Shown: one piece after another, positions 32,908 through 41,694 of the stretch
How positions within the stretch are numbered: the stretch's first letter is position 1
How the letters are laid out: each line of letters starts with the position of its first letter
DNA from: Polyangiaceae bacterium
Lineage (GTDB): Bacteria; Myxococcota_A; Polyangia; Polyangiales; Polyangiaceae
Length of the DNA stretch: 45,368 bases
Reading direction: 5' to 3'
Assembly (NCBI GenBank): GCA_009781005.1
Contig: WQYX01000027.1
Location: 1-45,368 of the forward strand
Made by a program: the position numbers and the translations under genes
Notes under the pieces: generated by a model
What the model was told of the DNA's origin: nothing
Databases searched by the model: none
Seen by the model: the letters and a program-made list of their open reading frames with translations, nothing else

Positions 32908-33696
32908 ATGATGCTTGGAGCTGTCATTGGATATGCCCTTTGGTTTGGCATTTTTAGCTTGGTCGCACTCGGAGGTGGGATCTTTGCCATCAAAAACCTT
33001 AATGGCTGGAAGCGGCAAAAACGCATTTTCCAAATGCAAGCATTGCCGATCGTCCACGCGGCAGGGAACGAGCCCGTAAAGGTGTTAGGGCGCGTTCTTC
33101 CAAGCGAGCAAGGGGTCGTTCAGACACCGATCAGCGGCCGGCAAGCCGTGTGGTACCGCCTTACAGTATGCAGCGTCCACAACAGTCGCTACAGCTACCG
33201 TGAGGACACAGTTCTCACCGAAGCTGACGGACGCGCGTTTCTGCTGGACGACGGTTCCGGCCAACGCGCGCGAGTTTTTCCACGTGGCGCGAACATTGAT
33301 CTCGATTCTTCAATCGTGGCCGTTGGTGGCACGGACTGCCACTACACGACACCCCAAGTCGAAGCATTCATCCGTACCCGCGGCCTGACGAGCTCTTCGA
33401 TCCTGCGTTTCCAAGAGGAGGTCATCGCGCCCGGCGACCCGCTTTTCGCACTCGGCCCTGCACGTCGGAACCCGCCCATTGATGCCAGATATCACATGGC
33501 ACCAACCTCCGAGCTCGTTCTTTTTCATGGGGATGGGCCGGAGGGCGCGTTGGTCCTGACGAACGATGACGTGGCAAGGGGGTGCATCCGAGGATGCATC
33601 CTCGGATTCATCGTTAGTATCGCCGTGTTTGCCTTCTTTGCCTTCTGTGCGCTGTTCCCCATCCGGCTCCTCATTTCGGCTCTTTCCGAAATGTGA
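32908..33696 (+). CDS. Membrane protein with GIDE-like domain
   Basis: A 262-residue protein with an N-terminal transmembrane helix (about 3-28), a central domain (about 50-165) and a C-terminal helix (about 232-258). The central part reads EPVKVLGRVLPSEQ, VQTPISGRQAVWYRLTV, and later FLLDDGSGQRARVFPRGANID. This pattern (V-x-G-x-V, then P-x-S-G-x-x-x-x-x-Y, then D-x-S-G-x-A-x-V-x-P-x-G-A) matches the GIDE domain of the mitochondrial E3 ligase MUL1 and its bacterial relatives; no RING finger is present. Base use appears lower in GC than its neighbours. Function in bacteria is unknown. ATG 32908 follows GGGTGAG. Confidence 0.68.
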   Translation: MMLGAVIGYALWFGIFSLVALGGGIFAIKNLNGWKRQKRIFQMQALPIVHAAGNEPVKVLGRVLPSEQGVVQTPISGRQAVWYRLTVCSVHNSRYSYREDTVLTEADGRAFLLDDGSGQRARVFPRGANIDLDSSIVAVGGTDCHYTTPQVEAFIRTRGLTSSSILRFQEEVIAPGDPLFALGPARRNPPIDARYHMAPTSELVLFHGDGPEGALVLTNDDVARGCIRGCILGFIVSIAVFAFFAFCALFPIRLLISALSEM

Positions 33697-33709
33697 CGCC
33701 TCACGGAGG

Positions 33710-34993
33710 CTATGAACAGATGCGGCGCTCGAGCCACGTGATCGACGAATCTCCATAAAGAATCCACACCGCGCCGAATGCATCGGTTGCCATGGCGATA
33801 TCGGTCACGTGACCTCCGTCCGCGATGATGCCCATCGATGTGAACACGCCGGTGTCGTCGATGCGCCCGAGTTCGAGGACCCGTGGCGAGTGCGCGCTCG
33901 CGTCCACGGGGCGCACTCGCGAAACCCATGCCCCATCTGCGTTGTTCGTGGTTGCGCCGATCGCGGCTGGATCGAGTCCGTTCGGGTAGAGCGACCATAC
34001 CGAATCCTCCTTCGGAGGATCCCTCACGTCGATGGCAACCATGCCGAAGTCGCGCGCGCCGCGCCCGAGCGGCACGAGCGCATGGAGGCTGCGCGCAGTT
34101 GCCGCGAGCGTGACATCGATGCCGAGTTCCGGTGGACCGCCAACGAAGACGACGGCGTCGCTACCGAGTGACAGCTCGCCGTTCTCTAGCGCAAGAGGAC
34201 GCGCGTGAACCGGCACCATCGCGGTGCGCGCGTCGAGATAAACGGCCACCGCACCACGACCGCGCGGAACCATACGCACGGCGATTGCGCCTGCGCCCTC
34301 CTCGGAGAGCCGCTGCGTTTTCCCATCGTCGAGCGTCACGAAAGCTTGAAGCACCTCACCTTCGGACGTGCGGCGCGTGTCGAGCGTTGCGACGACGGCG
34401 TGCCCGTCGCCGAGCGAAGCTACAGCGATGCGTGCCCCTGGCCGCCCCTTTGCGACGGCTTTCGTGTCGTCCGTGCCGATGCTTGTACGATACACGGTTC
34501 CGTCATTTTCGGGGCAATACGCGTAAGAGCCGGCGATCTCGCATGGAGTCGATCGCATCGAGACGAACGAGGACGGCTGCCGAACGGTCACGCGCGGCGC
34601 GCTCGCGGCGGGCGGTCGTGTGACGGCGACCGGAAAGATGCGCGGCTTGCCGTGATCGTTCGCTACGAGCGAAAGCTCGCGCGGCGTCATGACGATGGCG
34701 GCGGGACCACGAAACGGCTGCTCGGCAGGACCAAACACGAGACGGCACGACGACGCTCGACTGACCGCACCGGCATCGACGATCGATGGCGAAGTAGCGA
34801 TCACGCGCGCCGCGTTCGCGTCATCGTCGGCGGGATGCGAGGACGAGGGAGGGGTTGGCGACGATGCACTCGCAACGACGCGAGTGTCCTCTGATTTTTT
34901 CGATTCCACCGAATCATTGCAACGTGCACACGATGGAACGGCACCAAGGAGCGCCGCCCCAAACGCGATGCGCGATGCGCTTCGAGCTTTCAT
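33710..34993 (-). CDS. Hypothetical lipoprotein, beta-propeller-like
   Basis: A 427-residue protein with a signal peptide ending in a lipobox-like AVPSC (about 18-22), a Ser/Pro-rich linker (about 30-75), and a repetitive beta-strand region (about 80-427) of the kind seen in irregular beta-propellers (RIAVASLGDGHAVVATLDT, DIAMATDAFGAVWILYGD). No family recognised. It starts 13 bp after the DUF4403 gene and is probably co-transcribed with it. Confidence 0.72.
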   Translation of the reverse strand: MKARSASRIAFGAALLGAVPSCARCNDSVESKKSEDTRVVASASSPTPPSSSHPADDDANAARVIATSPSIVDAGAVSRASSCRLVFGPAEQPFRGPAAIVMTPRELSLVANDHGKPRIFPVAVTRPPAASAPRVTVRQPSSFVSMRSTPCEIAGSYAYCPENDGTVYRTSIGTDDTKAVAKGRPGARIAVASLGDGHAVVATLDTRRTSEGEVLQAFVTLDDGKTQRLSEEGAGAIAVRMVPRGRGAVAVYLDARTAMVPVHARPLALENGELSLGSDAVVFVGGPPELGIDVTLAATARSLHALVPLGRGARDFGMVAIDVRDPPKEDSVWSLYPNGLDPAAIGATTNNADGAWVSRVRPVDASAHSPRVLELGRIDDTGVFTSMGIIADGGHVTDIAMATDAFGAVWILYGDSSITWLERRICS

Positions 34994-35006
34994 GCGCTTG
35001 ACATGA

Positions 35007-36383
35007 TCACTTCGTGCACGGCGCGGAGGCGGCCGCGCGGCCCGTGACAGTCACATAAACGCGAAGGTACGAGGCATGGGGGTGGATGCCCGTGATTTCG
35101 ACCTTGTCGACGAAGCCCTTGAAGCAGCCGCTGTCATTGCCGAACGTCAAATCCGAGCTGAGTTTTTCGCGAATGGGGACAAGGCGCTCGCTGATATCGA
35201 GCCGCAGCGCGGCACGCGCCTGATCTCGAATCTTGTCGCTGTCAGCCATGGCTTTGAGTGACAAAAGAAGATTTCGTGTTTCAATGGTGGGCTCGAGATC
35301 GGGAATGCGAAGTTCGTTGTCGACGACGGTGGGTTTTCCCGTCAAGTAGAGGTCGCCGTCGAGATCCGTATTGATTCCGAATTTGCGCACCGGCCCTTGC
35401 ATATGCAATTTCAAGACGAGCTGACCTTGCGACTCGTAAATCTCGGGCTTTTCAAGATAAAGGTCGGGATATTCGGTCGAGAAAAAGAACTTGCCATCCG
35501 TGAAGGTTGCACTCATCGCATGCGTCAACTCGTCGTAGCGCGCAGAGATCGGCACGGTGACGGTGAAAGGCCCCGGCATGATCGTGGCGACGTTCGCGAG
35601 CGGCGGTAACGGAGGCGCCGCCTCAGCGTTGGCAACGGAGGATGACGCCGCCTTCTCCGTTGTTCCACACGGCATGGTCACGCGTGGCGCAACGACGAGC
35701 GCGATGTCCTTTTCGAGGCCGTCGGCAATGACGAGAGGCCCCGCCTCGACGCCCAGCACACCGAGCTCGACGCACGCCGTGGCATCGCCAACGGCAAAAC
35801 TCACGGGCTTGGCAACGCGCGCGTAGGCTTCACCAACGAGAGGCTTCAAGTCATACGAAAACGCCTTCACCTTGGCTTGGATTTGATCATTCAAGGTGGC
35901 GTAGACACCCGCAAGGGAATCCGCGACGGCGAGTCTGCGATCGGTCGACGTGACTTTCACTTCCGTTGATTGAAGGCGCACGGCGTATTCCGTATTGACC
36001 ACGGGCTCTGCGACCATATGCAAGTCCAACGGAAATTCGAGATGGCCAACGAGGGGGGTGGCAACGCGTGCGCGCACGCGCGCGTCAATCACGATGCGAC
36101 CTTGCGAGAAGCCGACTGTGAAGTCGCCGCGCTCCCAGTCGTAATGGCGCTCGCCTTTGAGCTCGAAGCTGCCATCTCCACGGCGTGGGACGGCCTGATC
36201 GAGTGCACGGCGAAGTGCCTCCGACGTCACGGATACGTGCACGACAACGCGCGACGGCGTTGGATCGACGACGGGATCGCCAGCGGTGCTCGGCGGTCGC
36301 GCCGGGTAAACCGCACCGAAACGGGAACAGGAGGAGACAGCCGCAAGCAGAACCGCAAGGGAAAGAACACGACGAAGAAACAT
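35007..36383 (-). CDS. DUF4403 family lipoprotein
   Basis: About 458 residues from ATG 36383 (frame open to 36434). Signal peptide with lipobox-like AVSSC (about 15-19). The mature protein matches DUF4403: SRVVVHVSVTSEALRRALDQAVP, ARVRARVATPLVGHLEFPLDL, LNDQIQAKVKAFSYDLKPL, FTVTVPISARYDELTHAMS, LYLTGKPTVVDNELRIPDLE. The repeated beta/amphipathic pattern suggests a TULIP-like lipid-binding fold, as proposed for the family; this is inference. It lies 93 bp beyond the last cas gene on the same strand but has the normal composition of the chromosome. Confidence 0.83.
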   Translation of the reverse strand: MFLRRVLSLAVLLAAVSSCSRFGAVYPARPPSTAGDPVVDPTPSRVVVHVSVTSEALRRALDQAVPRRGDGSFELKGERHYDWERGDFTVGFSQGRIVIDARVRARVATPLVGHLEFPLDLHMVAEPVVNTEYAVRLQSTEVKVTSTDRRLAVADSLAGVYATLNDQIQAKVKAFSYDLKPLVGEAYARVAKPVSFAVGDATACVELGVLGVEAGPLVIADGLEKDIALVVAPRVTMPCGTTEKAASSSVANAEAAPPLPPLANVATIMPGPFTVTVPISARYDELTHAMSATFTDGKFFFSTEYPDLYLEKPEIYESQGQLVLKLHMQGPVRKFGINTDLDGDLYLTGKPTVVDNELRIPDLEPTIETRNLLLSLKAMADSDKIRDQARAALRLDISERLVPIREKLSSDLTFGNDSGCFKGFVDKVEITGIHPHASYLRVYVTVTGRAAASAPCTK

Positions 36384-36476
36384 GGCACGCGGAGTTGTAA
36401 TGCGGACGGCGTCCGCGAGCCAGGATGACGACAACGTGTTCGCATCCGCGAGGCGTCGCGAGCGCGACTTTGCTTT

Positions 36477-37397
36477 TCATGCGAGCCGTCGAGACGGCCG
36501 AAATACGGCATATCCTTGCCCGAACTCGTGCCGCACGCTTTCGTAGATTGCGGCAATCCCTTCACGCAGAGGCGGTAGAGGCTCATCGCGCCTTTGGTTC
36601 GACATGTCATCCCGCTCGAGTACATCGCCCGACGCGAGAAGCACTCCGAGTGATTCCACGGATATTGGCACCGAAAAGATCGGCCAGCGAAACCGATCGA
36701 GCCGTTGCCGCTCGACCCAGCCAACCGTGTGCACCACCTGGCGAATCGAGAACGTTGGGAATAATGGTAATGCCTCGAACGCCAAACGCACCGCGCCAGC
36801 AACGCATGTCGTCTTGTCCTTCGTTGGCGCCTGGGCGCGGAGGGCATGCAGCCGTTCACTCCCGGGATCCCAGCCCGCTCCCCACTCCTCCGTTGCGTAG
36901 GTCCAAGGGCCGCAAAGCGCCTCACGCCAGACGTCTGGATTCTTCGCACACATATGGATTCGCCGCAGGGTGTTGACGAAGCTCTGTTGTCCAGATGCCA
37001 TATAAAATGGCGACGGTTTGATGAGATGTTTGGACTTGTCCTCCGCTCCATATGCCGCGAGCGCGACGAGAAACGAGGCCAGCCCGAGATCTTCGGTATC
37101 CCCCGACAAGGCTTCACAAAGCCACCCACGAAACTTTTCGGGATCGACGCGCACGTCTTCCTCGCCAAACTTGGAGAGCGCGGTTGGAATACCTCTGGAT
37201 GACCACTCAACGAGAAACGCGATGAGATCATCCATGGTCTCGAATCGAGAATCGAGTACAGCGGTCCAATCGTCCCGCTCGACGAAGGAGAGGTGTGCCG
37301 CACCCTCTTCACGGGAGAGAAGTCGAAGAAGCCCGAAGGCCGCAAGTGCACCGAGCGGGTGACTGCCAACGAGTCCAGAGAGCTCGAGACGACTCAT
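36477..37397 (-). CDS. Small type I-G Cas protein (putative compact Cas8/Csx17- or Csb3-like subunit)
   Basis: A 306-residue protein, last in the cas operon. Its ATG overlaps the cas3 stop (ATGA) after a near-perfect AAGGAGGAGCC ribosome site. Seen: N-terminal LSGLVGSHPLGALAAFGLLRLL (5-26), like the start of Csx17 and other I-G large subunits (G-x-x-x-x-P-L-x-x-x-x-x-A-x-G-x-L-R-L); KPSPFYMASGQQSFVNTLRRI (about 127-147), similar in style to the G-G-Q segments of Csb3/Csx17; and a C-terminal FRWPIFSVPI. It is less than half the usual Csx17 length. Candidates are a compact Cas8g, Csb3, or a small Cas3-associated protein. Identification rests on position and motif style only. Confidence 0.6.
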   Translation of the reverse strand: MSRLELSGLVGSHPLGALAAFGLLRLLSREEGAAHLSFVERDDWTAVLDSRFETMDDLIAFLVEWSSRGIPTALSKFGEEDVRVDPEKFRGWLCEALSGDTEDLGLASFLVALAAYGAEDKSKHLIKPSPFYMASGQQSFVNTLRRIHMCAKNPDVWREALCGPWTYATEEWGAGWDPGSERLHALRAQAPTKDKTTCVAGAVRLAFEALPLFPTFSIRQVVHTVGWVERQRLDRFRWPIFSVPISVESLGVLLASGDVLERDDMSNQRRDEPLPPLREGIAAIYESVRHEFGQGYAVFRPSRRLA

Positions 37398-40255
37398 GGC
37401 TCCTCCTTCGCTTCCTTAGCCTGGTATTCGATGACTTCTTGCGCGGAACTTCGGTGGTCAGCGAGCCGCAGAATCGTCTCCAAATAAGCGAGCATCCAAG
37501 GTCCATATTCACGGTTCAGGCGAACGAAGAGATCGTCCCACCCTGCCGCAAGACCATGGAGCGCAGGACGGCCATGGTAATTCAGTGTTTCACCCTGGTA
37601 CGGAACATGAAATGCAATCCCCATGTCGTCGACATAAGGTTGGAGGGCCCGCCCATGCCCGTGGTGTGTGCCCACGAGATATCGTAGAAGATCCCGATGC
37701 TCTCCGACGTGTTGAAGAAAATCAGGGTATTGGTCCATCACAGCAACCGAATACACCTCGTGCCGCTCTCCTCGCGGAACGGTCTTGTCGTACGTTTCGC
37801 TCTTTGCCATGAGCGTGTCGCCACTTGCACCAAGCCGCCGTTGAAATCGTGGGTCGGCTTTGCCTAGATCGTGGATTTGACCGGCAAGCTTCAATGCAGC
37901 GACGAGAGCATCCTCGAGACCAACAGACTTCGCGTAGCGCTCTGCGAGCCTGCTGACGTGTTCAAGATGATCGCTCAGTGTGACGGGAACCGTGCGCTGA
38001 AGGGATCCACCTTCAACGAGATCTGCCGCTTTCGCCCGCCCTTCATGAAGTACGATGCCGAATCGCCCATTTTTATCAACGAGCCACTCCACCCGTGGAC
38101 GGGAGCGAAGCTTATCTCTTGCTTCCTGAACGTCGTCTCGGAGCTCGCCCGCATGCTCATCAAGCCACGCGACGAGAGCATCCCACGCGTCGGCGCGGGT
38201 TGCATCTGGGTCCTTCAGAATATTGGTCAGCTCTCTGGCGTCGAGATCTGAATTCGACTCTGACAGCCAAGTTTTCGCAATCTCTGGTGTCCAAACGAGC
38301 GCCCGACCCCGACCGCTCTTGGCTCGTGCAATGAGCGAAAGATCTTGTACGCGGTCCGTTTTGGTTGGATCGAATCCGTATTTATCGGCGCCTCCGCGAC
38401 TTGACGGCAGGACGATGAGAGAGCCCGGAAGAACATGAGAGGCCGAAAGGAGATCGACACCCTGCCTCCTCCTCCCCTTCTTCCCCGTCCTTCCCGACAC
38501 GACAAGCACCTTCGCGTCGGTTCGATCGTTCGTCTTTCCCGTGGGAACGTCACCTTCCATGTCGCTGGTGTCGACAATCTTTTTTCCTTCACCCTTTTCC
38601 CACTGAGCCGCCCACTGTAGAAAAGTGAAATACGGCAAACTCATGGCTTCGGCGCTCAGCGGCGGAAGCACATCGAAGATCTCGCGAGCACGCTCGATGT
38701 CAATCTGACCGTCGTCACCAAAGAGTCCATCGCGCCAAACGACAGAAATTTCGGGTTTCCGGTCCGTGATACCATGAAGAAACTCCGTGACATCGGGCTC
38801 GTCTGCGGGCTCTGGGCATGTCTGCACGAGCAATCCGAGTAGCGACGGCGACAATTCTTGCATATCCGGACTCGCGGGGATCATTGCGGGAGTCGATTCA
38901 GACTTGGATATCGGCGCCGAAATACCTAGATCGACGATATCGCCTTTCGCATGGCGTTGGAGGAACTCCCAGGTTGAAGAAATTGTGTGACCATAAATCG
39001 GATCGTCGTCCTGATCTGCGCGCACCAACACAATGCCGCCCCGCGCACCGTCGCGAACACCAAGGCGATTCAACCGGCCAACACGCTGCTTGAGCGCCGA
39101 ATAGCTGGCGGCTTCTGTGTATAATGCATGAAAGTCGAAATCGGCGCCAACCTCAATGGTCTGCGTGGCAACCACGACGACAGGGCGGTCACCGCCGCGC
39201 GGCTCCTTCTGCGCCCGGAGTTTCGGAGTGAGTATTTCTTTAACGTATTTGTCGCGATCGATCGGGCGCACACGACCGATGAGGAGCTCCACGTCGGCGC
39301 GATCTTTGAGCTTCTTCGTGAGTGATTCGAATACCTCGCGCGCAGTCACAACGCGATTGACGATGACTCCGATGCGGGGAGCCTCGTGGGGGGAGAGCGG
39401 CGGCGCTGAAAGCTCGTCGACGATGAGTGCTGTGAGCTTTGCGGGAAGCTCGTCACGCTTTTCGACAGCCCAAAGGCGCATCGATTTCGATGCATGGAGA
39501 CGAGGCTGAAGAACGGGGTCGGCGCGATCTTTGTCGTCCAGCGCAAAAGGCGGTGCGCCCGTGTTTTTGTCTTTGCCGGGCGTGGCGGACAACTGCACCA
39601 CACGCAGAGGCTGTGGACCTCCGCGCACCGCTTGGCTTCGATTCTGCTCGCGAACAATCCCCTGCATTGTCTTTAGGAATGGCTCGGAGATATGAGCTTC
39701 GTCGAGAAGCAGCAGTGTGTCGAATCCAAACAGCCCCGCGTGGAGCGACCGCATGGTGTCCGAAACGCCATATCCGCGAAAGAGAAGTCGCGAGCCTATT
39801 TGGTCAACGGTGGAGAGAACGACCGATACGGTAAGAGGGTCGTGCACCAGATTGCGTTCACGCGCGACACCACCGCGAAGTGTGAAGACGTCTATTCCAT
39901 CGCTTCCATTGGCTTCAAGAAGATCTCGCACCTCGGCGAGCATCCCGCCGGTCGCACCGCGAATTGCCTCTTTGATCTTTCTTGCGCGCTCTGCGGCCTC
40001 ATCGACAATGATTCGGCGGTCAACGACGAACGCGATCCGACGAGCGGCCCGCTCAGGTTCCTTGCAACTGGCGGCGACAAGCCAATGAAAAAGCGCAATG
40101 TCGATACAGGCTGTTTTTCCGCTTCCCGTTGGAAGGGCCAAGACGTCCGGCCACCCGTCTGTTGTCGCAACTGTCTCTGCGAGCCGCGCCTGCCACGGAA
40201 ATGGCGAATACCCATGAATGGCTTTGAAGAACGAGATGAAATCCTTTGCGTTCAT
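37394..40255 (-). CDS. cas3: Cas3 helicase-nuclease, type I-G (helicase then HD)
   Basis: A 953-residue Cas3. Seen in order: Walker A LPTGSGKTACIDIA (41-54), DEAH box LLLDEAHIS (182-190), motif III QLSATP (221-226), motif V-VI VVVATQTIEVGADFDFHAL and QRVGRLNRLG, then a C-terminal HD nuclease (about 759-935) with SDHLEHVSRLA, IHDLGKADPRF (His795-Asp796) and GTHHGHGR. HD at the C-terminus is a known trait of I-G (I-U) Cas3. All catalytic motifs look intact. ATG 40255 overlaps the csb2 stop (ATGA); the frame is open to 40333. It unwinds and degrades target DNA recruited by Cascade. Confidence 0.95.
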   Translation of the reverse strand: MNAKDFISFFKAIHGYSPFPWQARLAETVATTDGWPDVLALPTGSGKTACIDIALFHWLVAASCKEPERAARRIAFVVDRRIIVDEAAERARKIKEAIRGATGGMLAEVRDLLEANGSDGIDVFTLRGGVARERNLVHDPLTVSVVLSTVDQIGSRLLFRGYGVSDTMRSLHAGLFGFDTLLLLDEAHISEPFLKTMQGIVREQNRSQAVRGGPQPLRVVQLSATPGKDKNTGAPPFALDDKDRADPVLQPRLHASKSMRLWAVEKRDELPAKLTALIVDELSAPPLSPHEAPRIGVIVNRVVTAREVFESLTKKLKDRADVELLIGRVRPIDRDKYVKEILTPKLRAQKEPRGGDRPVVVVATQTIEVGADFDFHALYTEAASYSALKQRVGRLNRLGVRDGARGGIVLVRADQDDDPIYGHTISSTWEFLQRHAKGDIVDLGISAPISKSESTPAMIPASPDMQELSPSLLGLLVQTCPEPADEPDVTEFLHGITDRKPEISVVWRDGLFGDDGQIDIERAREIFDVLPPLSAEAMSLPYFTFLQWAAQWEKGEGKKIVDTSDMEGDVPTGKTNDRTDAKVLVVSGRTGKKGRRRQGVDLLSASHVLPGSLIVLPSSRGGADKYGFDPTKTDRVQDLSLIARAKSGRGRALVWTPEIAKTWLSESNSDLDARELTNILKDPDATRADAWDALVAWLDEHAGELRDDVQEARDKLRSRPRVEWLVDKNGRFGIVLHEGRAKAADLVEGGSLQRTVPVTLSDHLEHVSRLAERYAKSVGLEDALVAALKLAGQIHDLGKADPRFQRRLGASGDTLMAKSETYDKTVPRGERHEVYSVAVMDQYPDFLQHVGEHRDLLRYLVGTHHGHGRALQPYVDDMGIAFHVPYQGETLNYHGRPALHGLAAGWDDLFVRLNREYGPWMLAYLETILRLADHRSSAQEVIEYQAKEAKEEP

Positions 40256-41691
40256 GTGCGCTCTCCGCAGGGATGAAGCAGACCAAAACCCATATGGCGT
40301 GCTGCACCGACAGCCAACGGCCCCTTCACGCACTCAGAGAATTCAATCGTCGCATGCAGGAGAATTCTGCTACCAAGTGATTTCAAATCTCCTCGGTGGA
40401 ACGTACGCGCGGGAGGGACCCCCCAGAGCTTCGATACACGTTGCACGCTCACAGACGTGGGGCTTGGCAAACCGAGTTCCACCAAGTGACGAATCACGAC
40501 CCCTTCCACCGTGAGCCCTTTCTTAGGCTTTGGATGCCAACCGAGCGCGATGGGCGTCACGGTTGTCCACGTCGTTGACGATCGGCAATAGCGCGATGCA
40601 TTCAGTGAATACAGAATCTGTCCGCTGGCCTCCGGCCGAACTTCGCGAAGGAAAATTTCGCCGCGTTCTCCGAAGACGAGCTTCTCGAGACGCGACAGCC
40701 CGCTGTCGAGAAGCTGATTCGTCGCAATATCAAAAGTTCGAGGTATGAGGATTCCAAGTCCCTTGACACCCCCATCCGCGTACTTGTCAGGTTTGCTCGA
40801 TATATTTGCGAGTGGAACGAACGCGATGTGTGGAATCGTAGCCGGACTCCCGTCGGTCTTGTGTCCCGAGATGGCCTCCGGCATCGCTCCATCTGGTAAT
40901 TTCTTAAATAGCGCTGCCCGGAATCGCGACGTAAGCCATGCTGTTTCCGTCAGACCGAATCGCTCGCTGTTTTCATCGAACGCAAAAATACGAATGGATC
41001 CATGCGTACCGCTTGCAAGTGAGGTGATCGTTCGATCGTAGCGAACTTCCCTTCCTCGCGGAGGCTGAATGAAGGTGTTCGTCGTACGAGCCGTGTAAAC
41101 AGAATTCAAACGATCGAAGCGGCCAGGGCCAGGAACACGGAGCAGCCATTCGCCCCATTTGCCATCCTCCGACGGAGCAATTGTCGCGGGCGATGCGGTA
41201 TCCCGACAGAAGACGCGCACAACGGAACTTGAATGTCCAAGATAGGCAATGCGCGACGCAAGATCTTTCAACGCGGTTGCCTGCTCCGCGTTCGGATAAC
41301 TATGCGGCCACGCAAATACCACACACGGATCGAATGGAACGACCGAAGGAAAGAAGCGCTCTTGGCGTGTGCGCAGCTCGACCAAGGGTGTTGGTCGCAT
41401 ATCCTTCGGTTTCGCAACATCGTCGTTGATGGCAACAAAATGCCTCGCAATGGTTCGCTTGCTCACTTCGTCGTCGAGACTCACCTGAATGTCTGGCGCC
41501 GATTGTTGCTCGAGCCAACGTAGAGCAGCTTCGGCGCGCGCGCGTGCATCTGGCTCGCTCACGTCGCTGAGCGCATCGACAAACGCAGAGAAAAGCCGCG
41601 TGGGATGCGGTGGCCATTCGGCACGATCACGCTGCGTCGTGTTTGTGGCAACAGCACGCCCGAGCAAGTACTCGACCTCGATGGCGAGCAC
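40252..41691 (-). CDS. csb2: Csb2 (GSU0054 family; Cas5/Cas6-like subunit of type I-G)
   Basis: A 479-residue protein. Seen: N-terminal RAMP start MLAIEVEYLLGRAVATNTTQ, then EWPPHPTRLFSAFVDALSD (the W-P-P-x-P-x-R-L motif of Csb2, about 25-43), LGHSSSVVRV, a central SGHKTDGSPATIPHIAFVPL, and a C-terminal Gly-rich GPLAVGAARHMGFGLLHP (about 456-473) like the Cas6-type loop. Csb2 combines Cas5 and crRNA-processing Cas6 roles in I-G. GTG start at 41691, 3 bp after the csb1 stop. The stop overlaps cas3. Confidence 0.92.
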   Translation of the reverse strand: MLAIEVEYLLGRAVATNTTQRDRAEWPPHPTRLFSAFVDALSDVSEPDARARAEAALRWLEQQSAPDIQVSLDDEVSKRTIARHFVAINDDVAKPKDMRPTPLVELRTRQERFFPSVVPFDPCVVFAWPHSYPNAEQATALKDLASRIAYLGHSSSVVRVFCRDTASPATIAPSEDGKWGEWLLRVPGPGRFDRLNSVYTARTTNTFIQPPRGREVRYDRTITSLASGTHGSIRIFAFDENSERFGLTETAWLTSRFRAALFKKLPDGAMPEAISGHKTDGSPATIPHIAFVPLANISSKPDKYADGGVKGLGILIPRTFDIATNQLLDSGLSRLEKLVFGERGEIFLREVRPEASGQILYSLNASRYCRSSTTWTTVTPIALGWHPKPKKGLTVEGVVIRHLVELGLPSPTSVSVQRVSKLWGVPPARTFHRGDLKSLGSRILLHATIEFSECVKGPLAVGAARHMGFGLLHPCGERT

Positions 41692-41694
41692 GGC

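Noticed and set aside
39692..40276. Open frame antisense to cas3 (194 codons)
   Set aside because: It lies wholly opposite the Walker A to DEAH region of cas3, has no family features and is explained as a shadow frame.
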